From: Alphaproteobacteria bacterium
Lineage (GTDB): Bacteria; Pseudomonadota; Alphaproteobacteria; Ferrovibrionales; Ferrovibrionaceae
Reading direction: 5' to 3'
Assembly: GCA_017307375.1 (NCBI GenBank)
Contig: JAFKFH010000007.1
Location: 413,722-477,721, forward strand
Length of the DNA stretch: 64,000 nt
Shown here: in pieces, positions 33,922 through 42,395 of the stretch
How the letters are laid out: every line of letters starts with the position of its first letter
Position numbering within the stretch: the first letter of the stretch is position 1
Notes under the pieces: model-generated
Told to the model about the DNA's origin: nothing
What the model saw: only the letters and a program-made list of their open reading frames with translations
Databases searched by the model: none
Translations under genes and position numbers: made by a program

Positions 33922-35354
33922 CCGCCCCTGCCACCCTACGCCTGCTGATCGCCGCGATGGGCGGCGAGGGCGGCGGCGTCCTTGCCGGCTGGATCGTCGA
34001 GGCGGCGACGGCCGAGGGCTTGTGGGTCCAGCGCACCTCGATTCCCGGCGTCGCCCAGCGCACCGGCGCCACCACCTATTATATCGAAATGGCGCCGCCG
34101 GGCGGCATCCGGCCGGTCATGGCGCTGAACCCCGCGCCGGGCGAGGTCGACGTGCTGGTGGCGACGGAACTGCTCGAAGCCGCGCGCATGGTCCAGGCGG
34201 GCTACGTGACGCCCGACCGTACCCTGGTCGTCGGCTCGACCCACCGCGTCTACACGATGGCGGAGAAGACCGCCGGCGGCGATGGCCGCCTCGACGGCAC
34301 CGCGTTGCGCAGCCAGGTCGAGCGCTTCTCCCGCCATGCCGTGCTGGCCGATATCGCCGCCGCGGCTCAGGATGCCGGGGCGCAAGCCAACGCGGTGGTG
34401 CTGGGCATGCTGGCGGCGACCGGCGTGCTGCCGGTTCCGGCCACGGCACTGCGCCGGGCGATCGAGGCGGAGGGGCGTGCGGTTGCCGGCAACATCAGGG
34501 GGTTCGAGGCCGGCCTGGCGGTGGTTCCCGGCAGTGCGCCGGTCCCGACTGCGACGCAGGCCGCGGGCGCGGCCGAGATCGTCGCTGCAGGCGTCGCGCG
34601 GCTGACCGACTATCAGGATGCCGGCTACGCCCAGCTCTACCGCGATCGCCTGGCGCCGTTCGAAGGCCGGCTGGCCATCGACAGCTTTGCCGAACTCGCC
34701 CGCCAGCTTGCCTTGCGCATGAGCTACGAGGATACGATCCGGGTGGCGCAGCTGAAGCTGGCCGAGAGCCGCCTGGCCCGTGTCGCGGCCGAAGCCCGCG
34801 CCCGCCCGGGCGACATCGTCGACATCACCGAGTACTTCAAGCCGGGGCCGGAAGAGATCCTGTCGCTGCTGCCGCCGTCGCTCGGCCGTCGCGCGCTTGC
34901 CGCGGTCGAGGCGCGCGGCTGGGGCCGGCTGGCGATGCCGATGAAGATCCGCACGACGCGGCTGTCCGGCTTTCTCAAGCTCAGGCTGCTCGCCGGGCTG
35001 CGCTTCTGGCGGCCGCGCAGCCTGCGCCATGCCGAGGAGCAGCGCTGGATCGTCGACTGGCTGGCCCTGGTCGACCGTGTCCAGGCGGTCGACGCCGCCG
35101 CCGCCAGGGAAGTGATCGAGGCCGCGGCCCTGTTGCGCGGCTATGGCGACACCTGGAAGCGCGGTCGCGAGAACTGGCGCCTGCTGGTCGATGGCATCGT
35201 CGAGCCGATGCTGGCCGGCCGCCTGCCAAGGCGCCATTTCGCCGATGCGGTGATGCAGGCGCGGCTGGCCGCGACCGCCGATCCGGAAGGCGACCGTCTG
35301 GTCCAGGTGATCGCCGGCGTGGAACGGCTGGGACAGAAAACCGTCGCCGCCTGA
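33918..35354 (+). CDS. iorB: Indolepyruvate oxidoreductase, beta subunit-like with C-terminal extension
   Basis: This 478-residue protein starts at GTG 33918, overlapping the iorA stop. The first 200 or so residues are the gamma-type pyruvate oxidoreductase domain (LLIAAMGGEGGGVLAGWIVEAA, IPGVAQRTGATTYYIEM, VLVATELLEAARM). The rest is a helical extension of about 270 residues, seen in the longer aerobic IorB proteins (DUF6537 type, from memory), with TTRLSGFLKLRLLAGLRFW near its middle. The classical archaeal IorB is only about 200 residues. The extension has no catalytic motif that I recognise and may replace the ferredoxin interaction or stabilise the complex in air. Confidence 0.87.
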   Translation: MTAPATLRLLIAAMGGEGGGVLAGWIVEAATAEGLWVQRTSIPGVAQRTGATTYYIEMAPPGGIRPVMALNPAPGEVDVLVATELLEAARMVQAGYVTPDRTLVVGSTHRVYTMAEKTAGGDGRLDGTALRSQVERFSRHAVLADIAAAAQDAGAQANAVVLGMLAATGVLPVPATALRRAIEAEGRAVAGNIRGFEAGLAVVPGSAPVPTATQAAGAAEIVAAGVARLTDYQDAGYAQLYRDRLAPFEGRLAIDSFAELARQLALRMSYEDTIRVAQLKLAESRLARVAAEARARPGDIVDITEYFKPGPEEILSLLPPSLGRRALAAVEARGWGRLAMPMKIRTTRLSGFLKLRLLAGLRFWRPRSLRHAEEQRWIVDWLALVDRVQAVDAAAAREVIEAAALLRGYGDTWKRGRENWRLLVDGIVEPMLAGRLPRRHFADAVMQARLAATADPEGDRLVQVIAGVERLGQKTVAA

Positions 35355-35410
35355 GGTGACGGCAGGTTTGTCATGGAGTATAACGATTTGAGCTTGAACA
35401 ACTAAGCCAC

Positions 35411-35429
35411 GGCACCCGATAGAGGTGCC
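35411..35429 (+). other. Hairpin in the leader of the TRAP operon
   Basis: GGCACC (35411-35416) pairs with GGTGCC (35424-35429) over a seven-base loop, 16 bases before the start of the binding-protein gene and just ahead of its GGGAGG ribosome site. It could tune access to the site or mark a processed 5' end. Confidence 0.3.
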
Positions 35430-35445
35430 AACGAGGGAGGAAACA

Positions 35446-36480
35446 ATGATCAAGCGTACAGTCGCATTGTCGGCGGTGTTGGCCGCCGCCCTGTCCACGA
35501 CAGCCCTGGCCGGCCTGGCGATGGCGCAGGACAAGCCCGTCCAGCTCAAGCTCTCCCATTGGGTGCCGCCGTCGCATCCGCTGCAGGGATCGATGCAGGC
35601 CTGGGCCGCGTCGATCCAGAAGGCGTCGGGCGGCACGATCACCTCGGCGCTGTTCCCGGCCGAGCAACTCGGCAAGGCGTTCGACCACTACGACATGGCG
35701 CGCGACGGCATCGCCGACGTGACCTATGTCAACCCGGGCTATCAGCCCGGACGCTTCCCGATCATCGCGGCCGGCGAACTTCCATTCACCTTTGCCGACG
35801 CCAAGAACGGCACCGCCGCGCTCGACGCCTGGTACCGCAAGTATGCGGCGGCCGAGATGAAGGACGTGCATTTCTGCATGGCATTCATCCACGATCCCGG
35901 GGCGATCCATGCCCGCAAGAAGGTGGTCACGCCCGACGACATCAAGGGGCTCAAGGTGCGGCCGGCCAATGCGACGATCGGCCAGATGGTCACCCTGCTC
36001 GGGGGCACCAACGTCCAGGCCTCGGCCCCTGAATCGCGCGACATGCTGGAGCGTGGCGTGGCCGACGCGATCACCTTTCCCTGGGGATCGGTGATTCTGT
36101 TCGGCATCGACAAGGTGGTGAAGTATCACCTCGACGCCCCGCTCTACGCCACGACCTTCGTCTGGGTCATGAACAAGGCGAAGTACGACGGCATGTCACC
36201 CGCCCAGAAGAAGGTGATGGACGACCACTGCAACAATGACTGGGCGGTCCGGGTGGCGACGCCCTGGGCGGATTTCGAGGCGTCGGGCCGCGATCGCATC
36301 CGCAACATGTCCGGCCACGAGATGATCAAGCTGACGCCCGAGCAGCTTGGTCAGTGGCGCACCGCGATCGAGCCGCTGAACAAGCTGTGGGCCGATGGCG
36401 TGCGCAAGACCGGCGGCAACCCCGACGAGATTGCTGCCGAACTCAAGGAGTCGGTTGCCAAATACAAGGCCGGTCTCTGA
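35446..36480 (+). CDS. dctP: TRAP transporter solute-binding protein
   Basis: This 344-residue periplasmic DctP-type protein has a signal peptide (KRTVALSAVLAAALSTTALAGLAMA), then a mature start KPVQLKLSHWVPPSHPLQ typical of TRAP binding proteins. The conserved ligand arginine is expected in LKVRPANATIGQMVTLLGG, and an RDMLERGVADAITFPW segment follows. ATG 35446 has GGGAGG upstream. It is followed by the small and large permeases. From the neighbouring IorAB genes a 2-oxo or aromatic acid is a reasonable ligand, but that is inference. Confidence 0.93.
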   Translation: MIKRTVALSAVLAAALSTTALAGLAMAQDKPVQLKLSHWVPPSHPLQGSMQAWAASIQKASGGTITSALFPAEQLGKAFDHYDMARDGIADVTYVNPGYQPGRFPIIAAGELPFTFADAKNGTAALDAWYRKYAAAEMKDVHFCMAFIHDPGAIHARKKVVTPDDIKGLKVRPANATIGQMVTLLGGTNVQASAPESRDMLERGVADAITFPWGSVILFGIDKVVKYHLDAPLYATTFVWVMNKAKYDGMSPAQKKVMDDHCNNDWAVRVATPWADFEASGRDRIRNMSGHEMIKLTPEQLGQWRTAIEPLNKLWADGVRKTGGNPDEIAAELKESVAKYKAGL

Positions 36481-36496
36481 CGCCGGCATCGTGATC

Positions 36497-36522
36497 GCCG
36501 CGGCGTCGTCAGGCGCCGCGGC
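36497..36522 (+). other. Stem-loop between TRAP binding-protein and permease genes
   Basis: GCCGCGGCG (36497-36505) pairs perfectly with CGCCGCGGC (36514-36522) around an eight-base loop. There is no T-run. As at 15948, the position right after a binding-protein gene suggests mRNA stabilisation of the upstream gene. Confidence 0.55.
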
Positions 36523-36546
36523 AACCAGATCAGGGGAGGGGCAGGC

Positions 36547-37062
36547 GTGACCGCACGCAATGCCATGGATCGTTTCATCGACGGGATCGAACTGATCGCG
36601 GCGATCTTCGTCGGCCTCGTCGCTGCCAATACCTTCATCGCAGTGATGCTGCGTTATTTCTTCAACGCGCAGATCCCCGATGCCTACGATTTCGGCCGCC
36701 TCCTGCTCGGCATCCTGATCTTCTGGGGCATTGCCGCGACGAGCTACCGTGGCGGCCATATCACGGTCGATCTGCTCTGGTCGGCGGTGGGGCCACGGGC
36801 CAAGCGGGCGATCGACGTGTTCGCGACGCTGGTGCTGCTGTTCGTCGTCACGGTCCAGACCATCATGCTTTTCGACAAGGTCGCGCAGACCCGCGCCGAC
36901 AACGTGCTGACCTACGACCTGCATCTGCCGACCTGGCCGTTCTTCGCCGTCGCCTGGGCGGGCGACGTCTCGGCCTGCCTGCTGATCGCCATCCGCACCT
37001 ATCGTCTGATCTTCCATCCCGAAGACATCGAAGACGATCACAAGCCCAAGACGGTGGAGTGA
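36547..37062 (+). CDS. dctQ: TRAP transporter small permease
   Basis: This 171-residue DctQ-type membrane protein has four hydrophobic segments. The first contains IELIAAIFVGLVAANTFIAV, followed by the conserved MLRYFFNAQIPDAYDFGRLLLGILIFWGIA stretch. It starts with GTG 36547 behind AGGGGAGGGG. It partners the large permease, whose gene begins ten bases after its stop. No anomaly was seen. Confidence 0.93.
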   Translation: MTARNAMDRFIDGIELIAAIFVGLVAANTFIAVMLRYFFNAQIPDAYDFGRLLLGILIFWGIAATSYRGGHITVDLLWSAVGPRAKRAIDVFATLVLLFVVTVQTIMLFDKVAQTRADNVLTYDLHLPTWPFFAVAWAGDVSACLLIAIRTYRLIFHPEDIEDDHKPKTVE

Positions 37063-37072
37063 GAGACTGTCC

Positions 37073-38374
37073 ATGAGCACCGATGCCGTCGCCATCATAG
37101 GCTTCGTTTCCCTGTTCGTGATGATGCTGCTGCGTGTGCCGGTCGGCATGGCGATGGGCCTCGTCGGCGTGACCGGCTTCGGTTACATCGTCGGCTGGGG
37201 CCCGGCGATGAAGCTGATCGGCCAGACTTCGATGCGCACCGTCACCGACTACACCTTCGGCGTCATTCCGATGTTCCTGCTGATGGGGGCTTTCGTCTCC
37301 AATGCCGGCATCAGCCGCGAACTGTTCCGGGCGGTCAACACCTTCGTCGGGCATTTCAAGGGCGGGCTGGGCATCGCCACGATCGGCGCCTGCGGCGGGT
37401 TTGCCGCAATCTCGGGCTCGTCGGTTGCCACCGCTGCGACGTTCTCGACCGTCGCCTACCCTGAAATGCGCCGCTACGGCTATCCCCAATCGTTCGCGAC
37501 GGGAGTGATCGCCGCCGGCGGCACCCTGGGCGCGATGCTGCCGCCATCGACCGTCCTGGCGGTCTACGGCATCATCACGCAGCAGGATATCGGCAAGCTG
37601 TTCATGGCCGGCGTGCTGCCCGGCCTGCTCGCCATCACCATGTACATGATCACCATCGGGATCATCGGCCGGGTCAAGCCGGGCTTCCTGCCCGCCGGTC
37701 CGCGTGCCACCTGGAAGGATCGTGCCGGGGCGATCCGCGACGTGTGGTCGCCGGTGCTCCTGTTCATCTTCGTAATCGGCGGGCTCTATGGCGGGCTGTT
37801 CACCCCGACCGAGGCCGGCGGCATGGGGGCGGCGGGCGCCTTCATCATCGGCGTGCTACGCCGCCGCCTGTCGGGGCAGGGCATCAAGGCGGCGCTGTTG
37901 CAGGCGACGCGCACGGCCGCCGCGGTCTTCACGGTGCTGATCGGCGCCTTGCTGTTCGGCTATTTCCTGACGATCACGCAGACGCCGCAGAAGGTCACCG
38001 AGTTCATGACCGGCCTGGGCATCGGACCCTACGGCGTGCTGCTGCTGATCATGGTGATGTACCTGATCCTCGGCTGCCTGATGGATGCGATGGCGATGAT
38101 CATCCTGACGGTGCCGATCATCTTCCCGGTCGTTACAGCCCTGGGTTTCGACCCGATCTGGTTCGGCGTGATCATCGTGATGACGGTCGAACTCGGCCTG
38201 ATCCATCCGCCGGTCGGCATGAACGTCTTCGTCATCAAGAGCGTCGTGCCCGACGTCGACTTCACCACCATCTTCAAGGGGGTGATCCCGTTCATCGTCA
38301 CCGACCTGATCCGGCTGGCGATCCTGATCGCCTTCCCGATGATCGCGCTCTGGCTGCCCGACCGGATGAACTGA
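37073..38374 (+). CDS. dctM: TRAP transporter large permease
   Basis: This 433-residue DctM-type permease has about twelve membrane segments and the family signatures LLRVPVGMAMGLVG, GVIPMFLLMGAFVSNAG, FAAISGSSVATAATFSTVAYPEMRRYGY and the Gly-rich IAAGGTLGAMLPPS. The C-terminal half keeps the GLIHPPVGMN motif. With DctP and DctQ it forms a sodium-driven importer. The three genes follow iorAB by 91 bases and may share its MarR control. It ends three bases from the convergent aldo/keto reductase. Confidence 0.95.
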   Translation: MSTDAVAIIGFVSLFVMMLLRVPVGMAMGLVGVTGFGYIVGWGPAMKLIGQTSMRTVTDYTFGVIPMFLLMGAFVSNAGISRELFRAVNTFVGHFKGGLGIATIGACGGFAAISGSSVATAATFSTVAYPEMRRYGYPQSFATGVIAAGGTLGAMLPPSTVLAVYGIITQQDIGKLFMAGVLPGLLAITMYMITIGIIGRVKPGFLPAGPRATWKDRAGAIRDVWSPVLLFIFVIGGLYGGLFTPTEAGGMGAAGAFIIGVLRRRLSGQGIKAALLQATRTAAAVFTVLIGALLFGYFLTITQTPQKVTEFMTGLGIGPYGVLLLIMVMYLILGCLMDAMAMIILTVPIIFPVVTALGFDPIWFGVIIVMTVELGLIHPPVGMNVFVIKSVVPDVDFTTIFKGVIPFIVTDLIRLAILIAFPMIALWLPDRMN

Positions 38375-38377
38375 GCG

Positions 38378-39220
38378 CTAGTCCCAGACCGGCGCCCAGC
38401 CGGCCGGGTCCGTGTCGCGGCCCCGGGGATGGGCCAGGCTGGCGATCCGCGTCATTTCCTCGGGCGCCAGCGCGAAGTCGTGGATGCCGAAGTTTTCGGC
38501 GAGCCTGCCTTCGCGGGAAGAACGCGGAATGGCGATGACGTCGGGCTGCTGGACCAGCCAGCGCAGGCCGACCTGGGCCGGGGTGCGGTTATGCGCCCTG
38601 GCGATCGCCCGGATCGTCGCATCCTCGGCGATGCGGCCACGGGCCAGCGGACTGTAGGCGGTCAGCGACATGCCGTGCCGGCGGCAGGCCGCCAGGACCT
38701 TGGACTGGTCGAGATAGGGGTGATACTCGACCTGATTGGTCACGATCGGCTCGGGGCAGGCGGCGACAGCCTCCTCGATCAGCTTCGTGGTGAAATTCGA
38801 GACCCCGATATGACGGATCAGGCCGCGCCGTTTCAGCGCGGCGAAGGCGCCCAGCGTCTCCTTCAGCGGGATCGACGCATTCGGCCAGTGGACCAGCAGC
38901 AGGTCGAGATAGCCGATATCGAGTTCGCGCAGCGATGCCTCGGCCTCGCGCCTGACGGCGTCGGCCTTGAGGGCGCCGGGCGGGATCTTCGAGGTGACGA
39001 AGATCTGCTCGCGCGGCACCCCGGAGGCGCGGATGCCGCGGCCCACGGCGACCTCGTTCTCGTAGAGCCGCGCCGTATCGATATGCCGGACGCCCAGGCG
39101 CAGCGACGCCTCGGTCATCCCGGCAGCGACGTCGTCGCGCAGCCGCCAGGTGCCCAGGCCGAAATCGGGAATGGCCGCACCGTTGCACGCGACCAGCGGG
39201 GCGGGAATCATCGCCGCCAT
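38378..39220 (-). CDS. Aldo/keto reductase
   Basis: This 280-residue NADPH-dependent TIM-barrel reductase has the catalytic tetrad visible: Asp48 and Tyr53 (HIDTARLYENE), Lys78 (VTSKIPP) and His111 (LVHWPN). The cofactor-binding end reads IPRSSREGRLAENFGI. It belongs to the group that reduces 2,5-diketo-gluconate-like and general aldehydes or ketones. Its start is three bases from the DUF3237 gene, on the same strand, so the two are co-transcribed. The substrate is unknown. Confidence 0.92.
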   Translation of the reverse strand: MAAMIPAPLVACNGAAIPDFGLGTWRLRDDVAAGMTEASLRLGVRHIDTARLYENEVAVGRGIRASGVPREQIFVTSKIPPGALKADAVRREAEASLRELDIGYLDLLLVHWPNASIPLKETLGAFAALKRRGLIRHIGVSNFTTKLIEEAVAACPEPIVTNQVEYHPYLDQSKVLAACRRHGMSLTAYSPLARGRIAEDATIRAIARAHNRTPAQVGLRWLVQQPDVIAIPRSSREGRLAENFGIHDFALAPEEMTRIASLAHPRGRDTDPAGWAPVWD

Positions 39221-39223
39221 CGC

Positions 39224-39697
39224 TCAGGTAACCGCATAGACGCGCAGCAGCACGGCGTCGGCGAGGCGCTGGCCCTGCGCGACGAAGAGGCTGCGGGTCA
39301 GCCAGTCATGCGGACCGGACGCGACTTCGAAGACCGGTGCGGCCCGGAAATAATAGGTGGTGGGATCGACCGTCTCACCCGCGGCGAGCCTGGCGATCAC
39401 CTCGGGCGGCCCATGACGCATGCCGACATTGCGGATATAGATCAGCGTACCGTCGGCGGCTTCGAGGGTATAGAGCGCCTCGACGACGGCGACGCCGTCC
39501 GCCCGGATCAGCTGCCAGTCGGCGCCGCCGGGTACGACACGGCCCGCGATGCGCGGGCCGTCGAACCGTCCCCCCAGGATCGGTATGACCCGGCGGCGGC
39601 CCAGCGCGACCTGGCCCATTTCCTGTGGCGTACCGATCTCGATCCGGGCGGCGAAGACGAATTCGAGCGAGGGTGCTGGTATCTCGGCGGCGATCAT
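39224..39697 (-). CDS. DUF3237 family protein
   Basis: This 157-residue protein matches the DUF3237 family from memory: PSLEFVFAARIEIGTPQEMGQVALGRRRVIPILGGRFDGP at the N-terminus, a central VEALYTLEAADGTLIYIRNVGMRHG, and YYFRAAPVFEVASG. The family is predicted to be a small beta-barrel of unknown catalytic role and is often found next to catabolic reductases and dioxygenases. It precedes the aldo/keto reductase on the minus strand and is divergent from the LysR gene at 39784, which may regulate both directions. Confidence 0.88.
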   Translation of the reverse strand: MIAAEIPAPSLEFVFAARIEIGTPQEMGQVALGRRRVIPILGGRFDGPRIAGRVVPGGADWQLIRADGVAVVEALYTLEAADGTLIYIRNVGMRHGPPEVIARLAAGETVDPTTYYFRAAPVFEVASGPHDWLTRSLFVAQGQRLADAVLLRVYAVT

Positions 39698-39783
39698 TGC
39701 TCTTTCCCCATGGCTTCCGGGACAAGTCTAGCCGGAAAGCCGGGCCTGGCGTAAGGTCGGGCAACAAAGGGGGGACCGTCGGA

Positions 39784-40755
39784 ATGGATCGCTTTCTCAG
39801 CATCCAGGCTTTCGTCAGGGTGGCAGAGAAGGAAAGCTTTGCCGAGGCGGCGCGCCATCTCGGCGTGGCGAAGTCGGTGGTGACCCAGCGCGTCAAGCAG
39901 CTCGAGGAATTCATCGACGCGCCGCTGTTCCACCGGACCACGCGCTCGGTCAAGCTGTCGGAGATCGGCGCGGCCTATTTCAAGGAGTGTGCGGAACTGG
40001 TCGCGCGCCTCGACGGCCTGACCGACCAGATGCGCGACGTCAAGGGCACGCCGAAAGGCACGCTGCGCCTGCATGTCCTGCCCGGATTCGCGCTGGGACA
40101 CCTGTCCCTGGTGCTGCGCGAATACCAGGAGCAATACCCCGACATCATGCTCGACATCGTGGTCAACGATCGCGTCGTCGACCCGGTCGAAGAGGGCTAC
40201 GACGTCGCGCTGCAGATCTTCGACCCCGCCCTCGACGTGCTGGTGGCCGCGCGGCTGTTTCCGATCCGCCGGCTGTTCCTCGCCTCGCCCGAATATGTCG
40301 CGCGCAACGGCATGCCGCGGCGGCCGGAGGAATTGTTGCGCCACCGCGTCGGCGTCTATGCCCGCTATCCCACCCGCGACCACTGGCAGTTCTGGCGCGG
40401 CAAGCAGAAGATCGAAATCGACCTGCCGGCCAATCTGCGGTCGAACAGCGTGCATCTGCTCAAGGAATACGCGCTGTCGGGCGCCGGCGTCGTGTGCATC
40501 CCGACGATCGCGGCGTCCGACGACATCGTCGCGGGGCGGCTCACCCCCGTCCTCTACGGCTATCGCTTGTCGTCCTACTGGCTGACCGCGGTCTATCCCG
40601 AGACGCATCGCTATACGCTGAAGGTTCGCCTGTTCGTCGACTTCATCCAGAAGAAGTTCCGCGGCGAGCCCCATTGGGACAGGGTGCTGATCACCAACGG
40701 CTTCCTGCCGCACGACGACGTCGTCACCGACCAGGCGCCACGGCGCCGGGGTTGA
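39784..40755 (+). CDS. LysR-family transcriptional regulator
   Basis: This 323-residue LysR regulator has a winged HTH at residues 2-61 (MDRFLSIQAFVRVAEKESFAEAARHLGVAKSVVTQRVKQLE), then a periplasmic-binding-like effector domain (RLHVLPGFALGHLSLVLREYQEQYPDIML). It is divergent from the DUF3237/aldo-keto reductase pair and precedes the hydroquinone operon by 124 bases on the same strand. Regulators of p-nitrophenol and hydroquinone genes (PnpR type) are also LysR proteins, so control of the downstream operon is the best guess. The inducer is not visible. Confidence 0.93.
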   Translation: MDRFLSIQAFVRVAEKESFAEAARHLGVAKSVVTQRVKQLEEFIDAPLFHRTTRSVKLSEIGAAYFKECAELVARLDGLTDQMRDVKGTPKGTLRLHVLPGFALGHLSLVLREYQEQYPDIMLDIVVNDRVVDPVEEGYDVALQIFDPALDVLVAARLFPIRRLFLASPEYVARNGMPRRPEELLRHRVGVYARYPTRDHWQFWRGKQKIEIDLPANLRSNSVHLLKEYALSGAGVVCIPTIAASDDIVAGRLTPVLYGYRLSSYWLTAVYPETHRYTLKVRLFVDFIQKKFRGEPHWDRVLITNGFLPHDDVVTDQAPRRRG

Positions 40756-40789
40756 GAGGTCGCTGACGCGCGCCGTCGGATTGTTCGCG

Positions 40790-40814
40790 ATCCCCGAACG
40801 ACCGGTTCGGGGAT
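40790..40814 (+). promoter_or_regulatory. Inverted repeat upstream of the hydroquinone operon
   Basis: ATCCCCGAAC (40790-40799) faces GTTCGGGGAT (40805-40814) as a perfect ten-base inverted repeat with a five-base centre. It lies 35 bases after the LysR stop and 66 bases before the dioxygenase start. No T-run follows, so an operator for the LysR or another regulator is more likely than a terminator. Confidence 0.5.
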
Positions 40815-40879
40815 TGCCGGATTGTTGGGAAATCGCGATCTCCGTACCCTTCCCGTCAACAAAACGGGAGGAAGTCAGG

Positions 40880-41371
40880 ATGAGCCACGCGCCCACCTTC
40901 TTCGGCTCGCTGTCCGATTACCAGAAGGGCAGCGTCGAAATCGTCACCGGTGACGCCAGGCACTATGTCTTTTCCAACATCTTCGAGGTGGCGACCAGAT
41001 CGGCGCCCTATGAGCGCGTCGTCGTCGCCAAGAACCTCGACTATGTCCAGGAGGTGATGCGGGCCGAAGGCATCTCGCCCTGGTTTGCCTGCGGGCATGA
41101 CGAGTTCGCGGTCTGCATGGACGGCGAGATCACGATCGAGTTCATCAAGCTGGACCGCCCGCCCGCCGAGGACCACCCCGGTGCGGTGCTGGCCGGCGAC
41201 GCCCCCCAGGGCCGCCGTATGGGGCGCATCCGCCTGAAGCGCGGCCACCAGGCCCTGCTGCCGGCGGGCAGCGCCTATCGCTTCGAGGCGATCAAGCTCG
41301 GCGTGATCATGCAGCAGACCATGCTGGGCGATCTGAGCGTCCAGAAGTGGCGCGAGATCTGCCTGCACTGA
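40880..41371 (+). CDS. pnpC: Hydroquinone 1,2-dioxygenase, small subunit
   Basis: This cupin-like small subunit of 163 residues (about 18 kDa) matches the size of HapC/PnpC/HqdA. It starts MSHAPTFFGSLSDYQKGSVEIVTGDARHY in register with the family and has HDEFAVCMDGEITIEF and RGHQALLPAGSAYRFEA as its cupin strands. The paired large subunit gene begins 18 bases downstream and carries the iron ligands. Together they cleave hydroquinone to 4-hydroxymuconic semialdehyde. The identification rests on the pair, the ligand pattern in the large subunit and the following genes. Confidence 0.85.
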   Translation: MSHAPTFFGSLSDYQKGSVEIVTGDARHYVFSNIFEVATRSAPYERVVVAKNLDYVQEVMRAEGISPWFACGHDEFAVCMDGEITIEFIKLDRPPAEDHPGAVLAGDAPQGRRMGRIRLKRGHQALLPAGSAYRFEAIKLGVIMQQTMLGDLSVQKWREICLH

Positions 41372-41389
41372 CGGGAGAGGAAGGAAACC

Positions 41390-42379
41390 ATGTCCGCAGC
41401 CCTTGCCCAGGTCGTCGCGACCGAGCCGAGCAACCTGAACGGCTATCGCCGCTTCACCCTCGGACAGTTCGAACTGTCGCGCGACGAATACTTTGTCACC
41501 ATCCGCTGGCCCGCCAAGGGCCAGACCCGGTCGCACCAGATGCCTGCCGACGCGTTCCTGCGCGCGATGATGCGCGACGTCGCCTGGGGCTTCTTCTACG
41601 GCTGGGTCAATTTCGACCATGTCATCGGCACCCGCAACCATTACGGCCAGGTCGATTTCTATGCCGGCACCTTCAACGGCGTGATGTCGGAGGCCGGGGT
41701 CGACTACACCGAGCGCTTCGACACGCCCATCATCATGGCGACATTCAAGGCGATCCTGCGCGACTGGGTAAACGAGGGCTTCGACCCGTTCGCCGCCCCG
41801 GTCGAGACCGGTAGCGCCTTCGGCGTCAAGCAGGGCGAGAACATCGAGGCGATCGAGCGCACGCGCATCGCGACAAAGCGCATGCCCGGCCTGCCCGGCG
41901 ATTCGCCGCTGCGCGACGACATGCCGGTCAATCGCGCCTTCGCCGACGTGCCGCAGGACGAGCCGGAGATCGAGGCCGAGCCGGGCTTCCGCGACCAGTT
42001 GCACGCCTTCAACCTGTTCAAGTACCTCAGCCGCTCCGACGTGACCTGGAATCCGTCGGTGACGGCGGTGTGCAAGGCGTCGCTGGCCTGCCCGACGACC
42101 GAGGAATACATTCTGCCGGTCTTCCACGGCAACGATCGGGTCGAATGGTTCATCCAGCTGTCCGACGAGATCGTCTGGGACGTCGCCGACAAGAATACCG
42201 GGGCGCCGCGCGCCCGGGTGACGATGCGGGCCGGCGACGTTGCCGCCATGCCGGCCGATATCCGCCACCAGGGCTATTCGACCAAGCGTTCGATGCTCTA
42301 TGTCTGGGAGAATGTCACCCCGGACCTGCCGCAGCGTTACGAGCGCGGTGAACTGCCGCCCTATCCGGTCGAATTCTAG
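41390..42379 (+). CDS. pnpD: Hydroquinone 1,2-dioxygenase, large subunit
   Basis: This 329-residue large subunit of the Fe(II) hydroquinone dioxygenase has the iron-ligand pattern of the PnpD family: His246, Asn248 and Glu252 in FHGNDRVEW, and His293 in IRHQGYS. The 47-residue distance from the first to the last ligand equals that recalled for PnpD (256 to 303). The enzyme opens the ring of hydroquinone, formed for example from p-nitrophenol, 4-hydroxyacetophenone or arbutin. ATG 41390 follows GGGAGAGGAAGG. The aldehyde dehydrogenase that takes its product follows after 16 bases. Confidence 0.88.
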   Translation: MSAALAQVVATEPSNLNGYRRFTLGQFELSRDEYFVTIRWPAKGQTRSHQMPADAFLRAMMRDVAWGFFYGWVNFDHVIGTRNHYGQVDFYAGTFNGVMSEAGVDYTERFDTPIIMATFKAILRDWVNEGFDPFAAPVETGSAFGVKQGENIEAIERTRIATKRMPGLPGDSPLRDDMPVNRAFADVPQDEPEIEAEPGFRDQLHAFNLFKYLSRSDVTWNPSVTAVCKASLACPTTEEYILPVFHGNDRVEWFIQLSDEIVWDVADKNTGAPRARVTMRAGDVAAMPADIRHQGYSTKRSMLYVWENVTPDLPQRYERGELPPYPVEF

Positions 42380-42395
42380 CACCAGGAGCTTAGTC

